Assembly (NCBI RefSeq): GCF_011045115.1
Contig: NZ_JAAKZG010000006.1
Location: 310,001 to 374,000, forward strand
DNA from: Mesorhizobium zhangyense
GTDB lineage: Bacteria > Pseudomonadota > Alphaproteobacteria > Rhizobiales > Rhizobiaceae
Direction: 5' to 3'
DNA: 64,000 nt
The position numbers and the translations under genes were made by a program. The first letter of the stretch is position 1. Every line of letters begins with the position of its first letter. The notes below the pieces were generated by a model, which saw only the letters and a list, made by a program, of their open reading frames with translations, ran no database searches and was not told the DNA's origin. Positions 7,498-15,079 of this stretch are shown here, piece by piece.

Positions 7498-8673
7498 TCA
7501 CCGGGGAGGGAAAGCGCCGCCGAAAACCTTCTCGCCCTCGATCCACACGCCTTCCACATCCAGCGCGTCCGACAGATGCACGATGCTGGCGGCAGTGCCT
7601 TCGCCGAGATGGCCGAGGCGATGGGCCTGCCCGACACTCTGGGCCGGGTAAAGCGAGGCCATGCGCAGCGCCTCGTCGAGCTCAAGTCCGATGGTCTCGT
7701 GCATGAAACGCACCGCCGAAATCATGTCGAGATCGGCGCCCGCCAGCGTGCCGTCCTCCAGTGTCAGCCGGCCATTCTCGCGGCGGATCGTTCGGCCGTT
7801 CAGCGTGAATGACTTCATGTCTGTGCCGATGGTCGCCATGGCGTCGGTGACGAGGAATATCCGCGCCGGTCCCTGCTTGGCGCGCAGCGCAATTTTGATG
7901 GTCGCGGGGTCGACATGGATGCCGTCGGCGATCAATCCGGCCGACAGCGTGCCGGTGTCGATCGTAGCGCCGGCGAGACCCGGTTCGCGATTGCCGATCT
8001 GGCTCATCGCGTTGAACAGATGCGTGACCATGGTAGCGCCGGCGGCAGCCATGGATTGCGCCGTCAAGTAGCTGGTGTCGGAATGGCCGAGGCTGACGAT
8101 GACGCCGGCACTCGTAAGCCCGGCAACGCGGCGTTCATCGACCGATTCGGGCGCGACCGTGGTCAGAAGCACCGGCATTTTTTCGCGTGCCGCGATCAGC
8201 CGGGTTTCGTCCCCGTCCGTCATCGGCCTGATCAGCGCCGGGTCATGCGCCCCCTTGCGGGCCTTGGAAAGATGCGGGCCTTCGAGATGAAGGCCGAGGA
8301 AGCCCGGCACTTTCTGCAACGCTGCCTGCGCACCGGCGGCAATTGCTGCCTCGGTGATTTCCGGCGTGTCGGTAATCAGCGTCGGCAGCAGCGCCGTGGT
8401 GCCGAAAGGCACGTGGGCCGCGCAGATGGTGCGGATCGCCTCCACGCTGGGGCCGTCATTCAGCATCACCCCGCCGCCGCCATTGACCTGAAGGTCGATG
8501 AAACCAGGCGCAAGCATGCCGCCTTCGAGTTCGATCAGCCGGATGCCAGCAGGCAGGCTGCCGCGCGGCACGATGCGCTCGACACTGCCGTCGCGAACGA
8601 TAAGCGCGGAGTCTTCATGCCACGCCTGTCCGTCGAAAATGCGTGCGCCGGCGATGGCAAAACTGTCGGTCAT
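7498..8673 (-). CDS. nagA: N-acetylglucosamine-6-phosphate deacetylase
   Basis: A 391-residue amidohydrolase that removes acetate from GlcNAc-6-phosphate in the cytoplasm. The amidohydrolase entry motif PGFIDLQVNGGGGVMLNDG is near residues 55-75. The metal-binding HLEGPHLSKARKGAHDP, HLFNAMSQ, GLIADGIHV and VTDAMATIG motifs follow in the order expected for NagA. Its ATG overlaps the stop of the upstream SIS-domain gene by four bases (ATGA), so it is the last gene of the leftward kinase-regulator-deaminase-deacetylase operon. Its product, GlcN-6-P, is the substrate of that SIS protein. Confidence 0.95.
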   Translation of the reverse strand: MTDSFAIAGARIFDGQAWHEDSALIVRDGSVERIVPRGSLPAGIRLIELEGGMLAPGFIDLQVNGGGGVMLNDGPSVEAIRTICAAHVPFGTTALLPTLITDTPEITEAAIAAGAQAALQKVPGFLGLHLEGPHLSKARKGAHDPALIRPMTDGDETRLIAAREKMPVLLTTVAPESVDERRVAGLTSAGVIVSLGHSDTSYLTAQSMAAAGATMVTHLFNAMSQIGNREPGLAGATIDTGTLSAGLIADGIHVDPATIKIALRAKQGPARIFLVTDAMATIGTDMKSFTLNGRTIRRENGRLTLEDGTLAGADLDMISAVRFMHETIGLELDEALRMASLYPAQSVGQAHRLGHLGEGTAASIVHLSDALDVEGVWIEGEKVFGGAFPPR

Positions 8674-9698
8674 AGGGTCTCGGTCACTTTTCTCAGGTTT
8701 CTCGGTTCGTCGGGGTTCAGCCCGCGATGGCGGGCGAAGGCCTCGACGAAGCCGTAGAAGGAAACGATCAGCGCCAGCGGGTCGGTCAGCGGGTGGCCGG
8801 TGGCGACATAGGGCAGGCGCGTTGCCTTACCTGCTTTTTCCGATGTCATGAAGACCGCCGCGCGTTTTTCGGCAAGCTGGCCGACGACATCGGCCATGGA
8901 CGGCTCGGAAGCATCCCGCGCCGCCAGCGCCAGCACCGGAAAGCCGGGGCGCACCAGTGCCAGCGGGCCGTGCATGACCTCGGCCGCGCTGTAGGATTCG
9001 GCATGCATGGCGCAGGTTTCCTTGAACTTCAGCGCCGCCTCGTTGGCGATGGCGAAGGACGGGCCGCGGCCGAGAATGAACAGCGAGCTTTCATCGGCAA
9101 GTGCTGCGGCCAGTTCCATCCAGTCGCAATCGACCGCCTTTGCCAGATGCACCGGCAGGTCGCGCAGCGCATTCATCAGCGCGTCGTCATTGGTGCAATG
9201 CGCCATCAACGCCAGCCCGGCGACAGCCGAATTCATGAAGGTCTTGGTCGCCGCAACGCTCTTTTCGACGCCGGCCAGAATGTCGATCGTGTGGTCGGAC
9301 GCTTTTGCCAGTGGCGAGTCCGGCGTGTTGGTCAGTGCAATTGTCAGCGAACCGGCCTTGCGGGCGGCGTCGGCCATGGCGACGATGTCCGGGCTCTTGC
9401 CGGACTGCGAGATTGCCAGGCAGGCGGAACCGGCGAGGCGAAGTTTCGCGCCATAGATCGAGGCAACCGAGGGACCAACCGAAGCGACGGCGAGACCAGC
9501 GGTGAGTTCGATGGCATATTTGAGAAACGAGGCAGCGTGGTCGGAAGAGCCGCGCGCGACGGTGACGATGAAGCGCGGGTCGCGCTCCCTGATGTCGCGG
9601 CCGGCTTCGGTCAGCGCCTGCCCCGAACCGTCGAGCAGTCGTGCCACGGCGTCGGGTATTTCGACGATTTCGCGCCGCATATGGGTGGTGTCAGTCAA
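8670..9698 (-). CDS. SIS-domain glucosamine-6-phosphate deaminase-like protein (NagB-II/AgaS type)
   Basis: A 342-residue protein with two sugar-isomerase (SIS) domains, at about residues 35-170 and 195-330, resembling the isomerase half of GlmS without its glutaminase domain. ARGSSDHAASFLKYAIE and ISQSGKSPDIVAMADAARKAG are the phosphosugar-binding loops. In operons with nagA and a GlcNAc kinase such proteins act as NagB-II, converting GlcN-6-P to fructose-6-P and ammonia. The first codon appears to be TTG at 9698, preceded by GGAG at suitable spacing; an ATG at 9680 is the alternative. It overlaps nagA by four bases and follows the regulator gene by 17. Confidence 0.88.
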   Translation of the reverse strand: MTDTTHMRREIVEIPDAVARLLDGSGQALTEAGRDIRERDPRFIVTVARGSSDHAASFLKYAIELTAGLAVASVGPSVASIYGAKLRLAGSACLAISQSGKSPDIVAMADAARKAGSLTIALTNTPDSPLAKASDHTIDILAGVEKSVAATKTFMNSAVAGLALMAHCTNDDALMNALRDLPVHLAKAVDCDWMELAAALADESSLFILGRGPSFAIANEAALKFKETCAMHAESYSAAEVMHGPLALVRPGFPVLALAARDASEPSMADVVGQLAEKRAAVFMTSEKAGKATRLPYVATGHPLTDPLALIVSFYGFVEAFARHRGLNPDEPRNLRKVTETL

Positions 9699-9715
9699 TT
9701 ACAGTCTCCGAGATG

Positions 9716-10483
9716 CTATTCCGAACCCGCCAGGCGCAGTTCGGCGACGAAGTCGTAGGCGTCGCCGCGATAGATGGAGCGGGTGAATTCGATGACCTTG
9801 CCGGTCGCCAGATAGGAAATCCGCTCGATGTTCAAGCTGGCCGAACCGGGCGGCACGTCGAGCAGTTTTGCGTCGGCGTCGCCGAGATTGGCTGCGGAAA
9901 TCCGCTGCACGGCGCGAACGGGACGGTTTCCCGTGCGCTCCAGCACCGCATAGAGCGAGGAGCCGATGGCGGTCGGGTCCGGCAGAACGGTCGCCGAAAG
10001 CGAAGCGCGTTCGATCGCCAGCGGCGTGTCGTTGGCGATGCGCAGGCGGCTGATGCGGGCGACCAGTTCCTTGGCCGACAGGCCGAGCACCATGATTTCG
10101 TCGGGCGACGGTGGATAGACGCCGCGATCGAGCCATGTCGACGTGACCGCCATGCCGCGCCGCGCCATGTCCTCGGTGAACGAGGTCAGCCGCGACAGCG
10201 ATTGTTCGACACGCTCGACGCGCGGCGCAACGAAGGTGCCGGAGCCGTGGCGCTGCACCAGAATGCCGCCCTTGACCAGATCCTGCACCGCCTTGCGCAC
10301 GGTCACGCGCGATACATCAGCCTTCACTGCGATATCGCGCTCGGACGGCAAGGCATCGCCCGGTCCGATGACGCCGCGCTGCACCGCGTCCTCGATACTC
10401 TTCTTCAGTTGCAGGTAGAGCGGCGCGCCGTTGCGCGCCGAGGCCTTCACGGTCGAGAAAATCTGTTCCGCGACGTCAGGCAT
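9716..10483 (-). CDS. GntR family (HutC/UTRA) transcriptional regulator, probable amino-sugar repressor
   Basis: A GntR-type winged helix at about residues 12-80 (PLYLQLKKSIEDAVQRGVIG, then LPSERDIAVKADVSRVTVRK) is followed by a UTRA effector domain (about residues 95-245, ending EFTRSIYRGDAYDFVAEL). This is the NagR/NagQ/YvoA architecture, which senses phosphorylated amino sugars. I prefer the ATG at 10483, with GGAG upstream; the one at 10501 lacks a ribosome binding site. Either start overlaps the kinase gene. Direct-repeat operators at 11385-11403 and 11518-11535 are its likely targets, which would make it control both arms of this region. Confidence 0.88.
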   Translation of the reverse strand: MPDVAEQIFSTVKASARNGAPLYLQLKKSIEDAVQRGVIGPGDALPSERDIAVKADVSRVTVRKAVQDLVKGGILVQRHGSGTFVAPRVERVEQSLSRLTSFTEDMARRGMAVTSTWLDRGVYPPSPDEIMVLGLSAKELVARISRLRIANDTPLAIERASLSATVLPDPTAIGSSLYAVLERTGNRPVRAVQRISAANLGDADAKLLDVPPGSASLNIERISYLATGKVIEFTRSIYRGDAYDFVAELRLAGSE

Positions 10484-11360
10484 GGGCAGGCGCTCCGGCA
10501 TTGCCGAACAGCCGCGCCGCCATCGTCACGGCGCCGCCCAGCGCATCCTGCAGCGGCGTATGCAGCATCGCCTGATAGCGGGCCGACATATAGGGCGCGA
10601 CGAGGCCGGCGAGCCCGCCGAGCAGGCAAAGCCGCTGGCCGGGCTCGAGCTTCAGCGCATCCAGCGCTTCCTCGAGATCGCCGACGGCGCGCTGGAGCAC
10701 GCGCGCGGCAACCGGGTCGCCCTTGCCGGCATGGTCGAACACCATCGGCGCGAAAGTGCCAAAATCGGCCGGTTTTGAAGCCGCGCCGAACTTGACGATG
10801 TCGCGCGGATCGCCGGCGAATTTCTCCATCACGGCCTGCGTCAGCGCCGAGCCGGGGCGGATGTCGTCATGGGCGAGCAGCGTTTCCTGCAGCAGGTCGC
10901 GACCGATGCGCGCCCCGCCGCCGAGATCGCCGAGCAGAAAACCCCAGCCGCCGATGGTCTGCATGGCGCTGCCCTTGCGCGACATGAAGATAGAGCCGGT
11001 GCCGATGATGGCGATGGCGCCGTCATGGTCGCCGAGCGCGCCGTTCATGGCGATCAGCGCGTCGCTTTCGACGAAGCTGCGGCGGAAGGGCAGGATCGCC
11101 TCGAGCTGCTGCTTGTAGCCGCCCACATTGGTGCCGGCGAGACCGAGTACCGCAGACGTATCCGGGATGAGGCCGGGGTCCATGCTCGCCTCGACGAAGG
11201 CCAGCCGCGCCGCCTCGACGATGTTGTGGCGGGCGCCGTCCAGATCGGTCATGATGTTGGCCGGGCCGCTCTTGCCGCGGCCGACGACATCGCCGGAAGC
11301 CGTCGCCAATGCGGCCCTGCAGCTTGTGCCGCCGCCATCTATTCCGAGCACCAGATTCAC
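10476..11360 (-). CDS. BadF/BadG/BcrA/BcrD-type N-acetylglucosamine kinase
   Basis: A 294-residue sugar kinase of the ASKHA fold. The N-terminal phosphate loop is LGIDGGGTSCRAALA, and a second nucleotide-binding motif AIIGTGSIFMSRKG lies near residue 120. These features match the BadF/BadG ATPase family that includes eukaryotic and bacterial GlcNAc kinases. It would phosphorylate incoming GlcNAc (or a related amino sugar) at C6, supplying nagA. It is the first gene of the leftward operon, immediately downstream of the tandem operator at 11385-11403. Glucosamine is an alternative substrate. Confidence 0.85.
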   Translation of the reverse strand: MNLVLGIDGGGTSCRAALATASGDVVGRGKSGPANIMTDLDGARHNIVEAARLAFVEASMDPGLIPDTSAVLGLAGTNVGGYKQQLEAILPFRRSFVESDALIAMNGALGDHDGAIAIIGTGSIFMSRKGSAMQTIGGWGFLLGDLGGGARIGRDLLQETLLAHDDIRPGSALTQAVMEKFAGDPRDIVKFGAASKPADFGTFAPMVFDHAGKGDPVAARVLQRAVGDLEEALDALKLEPGQRLCLLGGLAGLVAPYMSARYQAMLHTPLQDALGGAVTMAARLFGNAGAPAHA

Positions 11361-11384
11361 TGTGAAGTCTCCTCAATGACTATG

Positions 11385-11403
11385 ATACCAATAAAATACC
11401 AAT
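11385..11403. promoter_or_regulatory. tandem ATACCAAT operator upstream of the kinase operon
   Basis: ATACCAAT at 11385-11392 is repeated exactly at 11396-11403 after AAA, a period of 11 bp. It lies about 25 bp upstream of the kinase start. On the opposite strand it reads ATTGGTAT twice and matches the site at 11518-11535. It is the probable binding site of the GntR/UTRA regulator encoded in the same operon. The repeat is directly visible; the protein assignment is inferred. Confidence 0.65.
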
Positions 11404-11517
11404 AGCCAAGGGTTAATTTCTTTTCACCGGGTCGCAATTGCGAAATCATTGAATTTAAATCGTTTTACTGACCTCACCTTGCGGCAGCCAGCAAAAATGT
11501 TAACGCGGCTGGACAAG

Positions 11518-11535
11518 TGGTATTTTTTTGGTATT
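11518..11535. promoter_or_regulatory. tandem TGGTAT operator upstream of the ABC operon
   Basis: TGGTAT at 11518-11523 and TTGGTATT at 11528-11535 place two GGTAT cores 11 bp apart, the same period and, on the opposite strand, the same sequence as the site at 11385-11403. It sits before the rightward importer operon and just upstream of a small ORF with a strong ribosome binding site. It is a probable second operator for the local GntR/UTRA regulator. Confidence 0.6.
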
Positions 11536-11557
11536 GTCGATCCAGGGAGGAGATTTG

Positions 11558-11698
11558 ATGGTCGAAGCGCGTACCGGAATGGTGCACGAAAGGGCCGGCG
11601 CGTTGCAAGTGCAGCCGCCTGCGATCATGCATCAGTTCTTCTCCGACGTGGACGCGATCCTGCCTGCCACCGGCATTCGAATGCCGGCGCAGCATTGA
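11558..11698 (+). CDS. candidate 46-residue leader ORF of the amino-sugar ABC operon
   Basis: An ATG preceded by an excellent Shine-Dalgarno sequence (AGGGAGGAG, seven bases upstream) opens a 46-codon frame, MVEARTGMVHERAGALQVQ to the C-terminal RMPAQH. It ends 107 bp before the binding-protein gene and starts just after the TGGTAT operator. There is no signal peptide or known motif. It could be a regulatory leader, a real small protein, or the remnant of a longer gene. Only the ribosome binding site supports it. Confidence 0.35.
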   Translation: MVEARTGMVHERAGALQVQPPAIMHQFFSDVDAILPATGIRMPAQH

Positions 11699-11805
11699 GA
11701 CTGCTCGAAAATGCGAGCCGAGATTTCGCCCGCCTTGTCGAGAATGGAGGAGGGCGAGGGCTCTCATCAAAATCGAACCTGAACAGGTCAACAGGGAGAA
11801 CCAAA

Positions 11806-13065
11806 ATGAAACGTACGGCACTAACCACGCTTCTGATGGCAACCAGCATCCTCGGCTCGGCCGGGTTCGCTGCCGCCCAGGACGCCGCGCTTACCGTCGA
11901 AAGCTGGCGCAATGACGATCTTGCCATCTGGCAGGAAAAGCTGATCCCCGCCTTCGAAAAGGCAAACCCCGGCGTCAAGGTCACCTTCGCGCCATCCGCG
12001 CCGACCGAGTACAACGCCGCGCTGAACGCCAAGCTCGATGCCGGTTCCGCCGGCGACCTCATCACCTGCCGCCCGTTCGACGCCTCGCTCGAACTCTACA
12101 ACAAGGGCCAGCTTGCCGACCTCGCCAGCCTGCCCGGCATGGAAAACTTCTCCGACGTCGCCAAGTCTGCCTGGACGACCGACGACGGCAAGGCGACCTT
12201 CTGCGTGCCGATGGCCTCCGTCATCCACGGCTTCATCTACAACCAGGAAGCCTTCGACAAGCTCGGCATCAAGCCGCCGGCAACCGAGGAAGAATTCTTC
12301 GCAGCGCTTGAGAAGATCAAGGCCGACGGCACCTATGTCCCGATGGCGATGGGCACCAAGGATCTCTGGGAAGCCGCGACCATGGGCTACCAGAACATCG
12401 GCCCGACCTACTGGAAGGGTGAGGAAGGTCGCCTGGCGCTCATCAAGGGCGACCAGAAGCTGACCGATCCGGATTGGGTCGAGCCCTATGCAACGCTTGC
12501 CAAGTGGAAGCCCTATCTCGGCGACGGCTTCGAGGCGCAGAGCTACCCCGACAGCCAGAACCTGTTCACGCTCGGCCGCGCTGCGATCTATCCGGCCGGC
12601 TCGTGGGAAATCTCGGTGTTCAACACGCAGGCCCAGTTCAAGATGGGCGCCTTCCCGCCGCCGGTGCGCAAGGCCGGCGACACCTGCTACATCTCCGACC
12701 ATAACGACATCGGCATTGGCATGAACGCCAAGAGCAAGAACCCCGAGGCCGCGAAGAAATTCCTGTCCTGGGTCGCTTCGCCCGAGTTCGCCACCATCTA
12801 CGCGAACGCGCTGCCGGGCTTCTTCAGCCTGTCCTCGACACCGGTGAAGATGGAAGACCCGCTGGCGCAGGAATTCGTGTCCTGGCGCGAGAAGTGCAAG
12901 CCGACGATCCGCTCGACCTATCAAATCCTGTCGCGCGGCACGCCGAACCTCGAAAACGAGACCTGGGTCGAATCGGCCAACGTCATCAACGGCACCGATA
13001 CGCCCGACGTTGCAGCCAAGAAGCTGCAGGACGGCCTCGACAGCTGGTACAAGCCGGCAAAATAA
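11806..13065 (+). CDS. sugar ABC transporter substrate-binding protein (probable amino sugar)
   Basis: A 419-residue family 1 extracellular solute-binding protein. The signal peptide (about residues 1-24: basic MKRT, a hydrophobic core, AAAQ cleavage region) is followed by ALTVESWRNDDLAIWQEKLI and a mature domain typical of sugar binders. I start it at the ATG at 11806, with AGGGAGAA upstream; the longer open frame is leader sequence. It captures a sugar in the periplasm for the two permeases downstream. The divergent nag-type operon and shared operators point to GlcNAc or a chitooligosaccharide. A strong hairpin follows the gene, as is common after abundant binding proteins. Confidence 0.9.
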   Translation: MKRTALTTLLMATSILGSAGFAAAQDAALTVESWRNDDLAIWQEKLIPAFEKANPGVKVTFAPSAPTEYNAALNAKLDAGSAGDLITCRPFDASLELYNKGQLADLASLPGMENFSDVAKSAWTTDDGKATFCVPMASVIHGFIYNQEAFDKLGIKPPATEEEFFAALEKIKADGTYVPMAMGTKDLWEAATMGYQNIGPTYWKGEEGRLALIKGDQKLTDPDWVEPYATLAKWKPYLGDGFEAQSYPDSQNLFTLGRAAIYPAGSWEISVFNTQAQFKMGAFPPPVRKAGDTCYISDHNDIGIGMNAKSKNPEAAKKFLSWVASPEFATIYANALPGFFSLSSTPVKMEDPLAQEFVSWREKCKPTIRSTYQILSRGTPNLENETWVESANVINGTDTPDVAAKKLQDGLDSWYKPAK

Positions 13066-13080
13066 AGCTCAGGCAGCAGG

Positions 13081-13110
13081 CCGGGTCGCGCGTCATGCGC
13101 GGCCCGGTTT
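13081..13110 (+). terminator. hairpin after the binding-protein gene
   Basis: CCGGGTCGCGC (13081-13091) pairs with GCGCGGCCCGG (13097-13107) over 11 bp with one G-T pair and a five-base loop, followed by TTT. Its position between the binding protein and the first permease suggests partial termination or protection of the upstream mRNA from 3' exonucleases. Confidence 0.6.
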
Positions 13111-13133
13111 AGACAATTGTAGTTGTTGGCGCT

Positions 13134-13250
13134 GCCCCTCACCCTTACCCTCTCCCCGTGAAAGACGGGGAGAGGAGGCGTCAGCGTTGGAGCTTCTCCC
13201 TTCTCCCCGTCACTATACGGGGAGAAGGTCCCGGCAGGGGGATGAGGGGC
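13134..13250. repeat. composite palindromic repeat with two internal hairpins
   Basis: The outer ends GCCCCTCA (13134-13141) and TGAGGGGC (13243-13250) are inverted repeats. Inside are two hairpins with nearly the same stem: CTCTCCCCGT/ACGGGGAGAG (13150-13174) and TTCTCCCCGT/ACGGGGAGAA (13201-13226). The element belongs to the CCCC/GGGG-rich palindromes scattered through rhizobial intergenic regions. It lies within the ABC operon, between the binding-protein and permease genes. Confidence 0.75.
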
Positions 13251-13296
13251 GGCACCACACCTATCAATTCCAGCACCAAGTTTGGAAAGCTAGACC

Positions 13297-14229
13297 ATGG
13301 CCGGAGACACCGAAAACAGGCGCCCATTCCGCTGGCATATCGCCGTTTTCCTGGCGCCGGCGGTGCTCGTCTATACGGCGATCATGATCCTGCCGCTGTT
13401 CGGCACGCTGCAGCTGTCGCTGTTCACTGCCGACGGTCATCAGTCGCGCATCTTTGCCGGCCTCGACAATTTCCGCCGACTGTTCTTCGACCCACGCTGG
13501 TCGGCCACTTTCTGGAATGCGCTGTGGAACAACACCTGGTTCTTCATCATCCACATGCTGGTGCAGAACCCGATCGGCATCGCGCTGGCAGCCCTGCTTT
13601 CCAGCCCGAAACTGCGCTTTTCGGCGTTCTACCGCACGGCGATCTTCATTCCGACGGTGCTGTCCTTCGTCATCGTCGGCTTTGCCTGGAAGCTGATCCT
13701 CAGCCCGCTCTGGGGCGTGGCGCCGAACCTGCTCGATCTCGTCGGCCTGAAGAGCCTGTTCGTGCCATGGCTCGGCAAGGAGGAATACGCGCTGACCACG
13801 CTCGGTCTTATTTCGGTCTGGCAGTTTGTCGGCATCCCGATGATGCTGATCTATGCCGCCCTGCTGTCGATCCCGGACGAGGTGATCGAGGCCGCCGAAT
13901 GCGATGGGATCACTGGCATGTCGCAGTTCTGGAAGATAAAGCTGCCGCTGATCCTGCCTTCGATCGGCATCATCTCCGTGCTGACCTTCGTCGGCAATTT
14001 CAATGCCTTCGACCTGATCTATTCGGCGCAAGGCGCGCTCGCCGGCCCGAACTATGCGACCGACATTCTCGGCACTTTCCTCTACCGCACCTTCTTCGGT
14101 TTCCAGTTGCAGACGGGCGATCCCTATATGGGCTCGACCATCGCCTCGATGATGTTCTTCATCATCCTCACCGGCGTCTGCCTCTACCTCTTCGCCATCC
14201 AGACGCGTCTGCGTCGGTATCAATTCTGA
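13297..14229 (+). CDS. sugar ABC transporter permease (MalF/UgpA type)
   Basis: A 310-residue inner-membrane permease with about six transmembrane segments, the first at residues 14-36 (AVFLAPAVLVYTAIMILPLF). The coupling-helix (EAA) loop EVIEAAECDGITGMSQFWK, then IKLPLILPS, is near residues 195-220. It forms one half of the translocation channel with the next gene product and docks on the ATPase encoded at 16165. It is followed ten bases later by the second permease. No strong Shine-Dalgarno sequence precedes the chosen ATG, but family homology begins close after it. Confidence 0.92.
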   Translation: MAGDTENRRPFRWHIAVFLAPAVLVYTAIMILPLFGTLQLSLFTADGHQSRIFAGLDNFRRLFFDPRWSATFWNALWNNTWFFIIHMLVQNPIGIALAALLSSPKLRFSAFYRTAIFIPTVLSFVIVGFAWKLILSPLWGVAPNLLDLVGLKSLFVPWLGKEEYALTTLGLISVWQFVGIPMMLIYAALLSIPDEVIEAAECDGITGMSQFWKIKLPLILPSIGIISVLTFVGNFNAFDLIYSAQGALAGPNYATDILGTFLYRTFFGFQLQTGDPYMGSTIASMMFFIILTGVCLYLFAIQTRLRRYQF

Positions 14230-14239
14230 GGGCGGCGCG

Positions 14240-15079
14240 ATGAGCAAGGCAACACACTCCCTCCCCCGCACCATCGCCGCCCATGCGGTGCTGATCGCCT
14301 ATACGGTGATCGCGCTGTTCCCGGTCGTGGTGATCATCATCAACTCGATGAAGTCGCGCAACGCGATCTTCCGCACGCCGCTGTCGCCGCCGACGCCCGA
14401 GACATTCGATCTCGTCGGCTACACCACGGTTCTGGCGCAGGGTGATTTCTTCCTCTACTTCCAGAACAGTTTTATCGTCACCGTCGCCTCGCTGTTCTTC
14501 GTGCTGCTGTTCGGCGCGATGGCGGCCTTCGCGCTTGCCGAATACCGCTTCAAGGGCAACACGCTGATGGGGCTCTATCTGGCGCTCGGCATCATGATCC
14601 CGATCCGGCTCGGAACGGTCGCCATCCTGCAGTTGATGGTGGCAAGCGGGCTGGTCAACACGCTGACAGCGCTGATCCTCGTCTACACCGCGCAAGGCCT
14701 GCCGCTCTGCGTCTTCATCCTGTCCGAATTCATGAAGCAGGTGTCCGACGATCTGAAGAACGCCGGCCGCATCGACGGGCTCAGCGAATACCGCATTTTC
14801 TTCCGCCTCGTGCTGCCGCTGGTGCGCCCCGCCATGGCGACGGTTGCCGTCTTCACCATGATCCCGATATGGAACGACCTGTGGTTCCCGCTGATCCTCG
14901 CCCCGTCCGAAGCGACCAAGACGGTGACGCTCGGCGCCCAGCTCTTCATCGGCCAGTACGTCACCAACTGGAACGCGGTGCTGGCAGCGCTTTCGCTGGC
15001 GATCCTGCCGGTGCTGGTGCTCTACCTCATCTTCTCGCGGCAACTGATCCGCGGCATCACCTCGGGAGCCGTCAAGTGA
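14240..15079 (+). CDS. sugar ABC transporter permease (MalG/UgpE type)
   Basis: A 279-residue permease with about six transmembrane helices. The first is HAVLIAYTVIALFPVVVIII, and the family's short periplasmic segment (INSMKSRNAIF) follows it. The EAA loop reads DDLKNAGRIDGLSEYRIFFR, then LVLPLVRPA. The C-terminus ends RQLIRGITSGAVK, characteristic of MalG-type subunits. It partners the preceding permease. Its stop codon overlaps the GTG start of the following dehydrogenase, so the genes are translationally coupled. Confidence 0.92.
   Translation: MSKATHSLPRTIAAHAVLIAYTVIALFPVVVIIINSMKSRNAIFRTPLSPPTPETFDLVGYTTVLAQGDFFLYFQNSFIVTVASLFFVLLFGAMAAFALAEYRFKGNTLMGLYLALGIMIPIRLGTVAILQLMVASGLVNTLTALILVYTAQGLPLCVFILSEFMKQVSDDLKNAGRIDGLSEYRIFFRLVLPLVRPAMATVAVFTMIPIWNDLWFPLILAPSEATKTVTLGAQLFIGQYVTNWNAVLAALSLAILPVLVLYLIFSRQLIRGITSGAVK

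Noticed and set aside
13134-13250. A possible CRISPR-like or riboswitch element because of repeated stems
   Set aside because: There are only two stems, no regular spacers, and flanking inverted ends typical of intergenic palindromic repeats.
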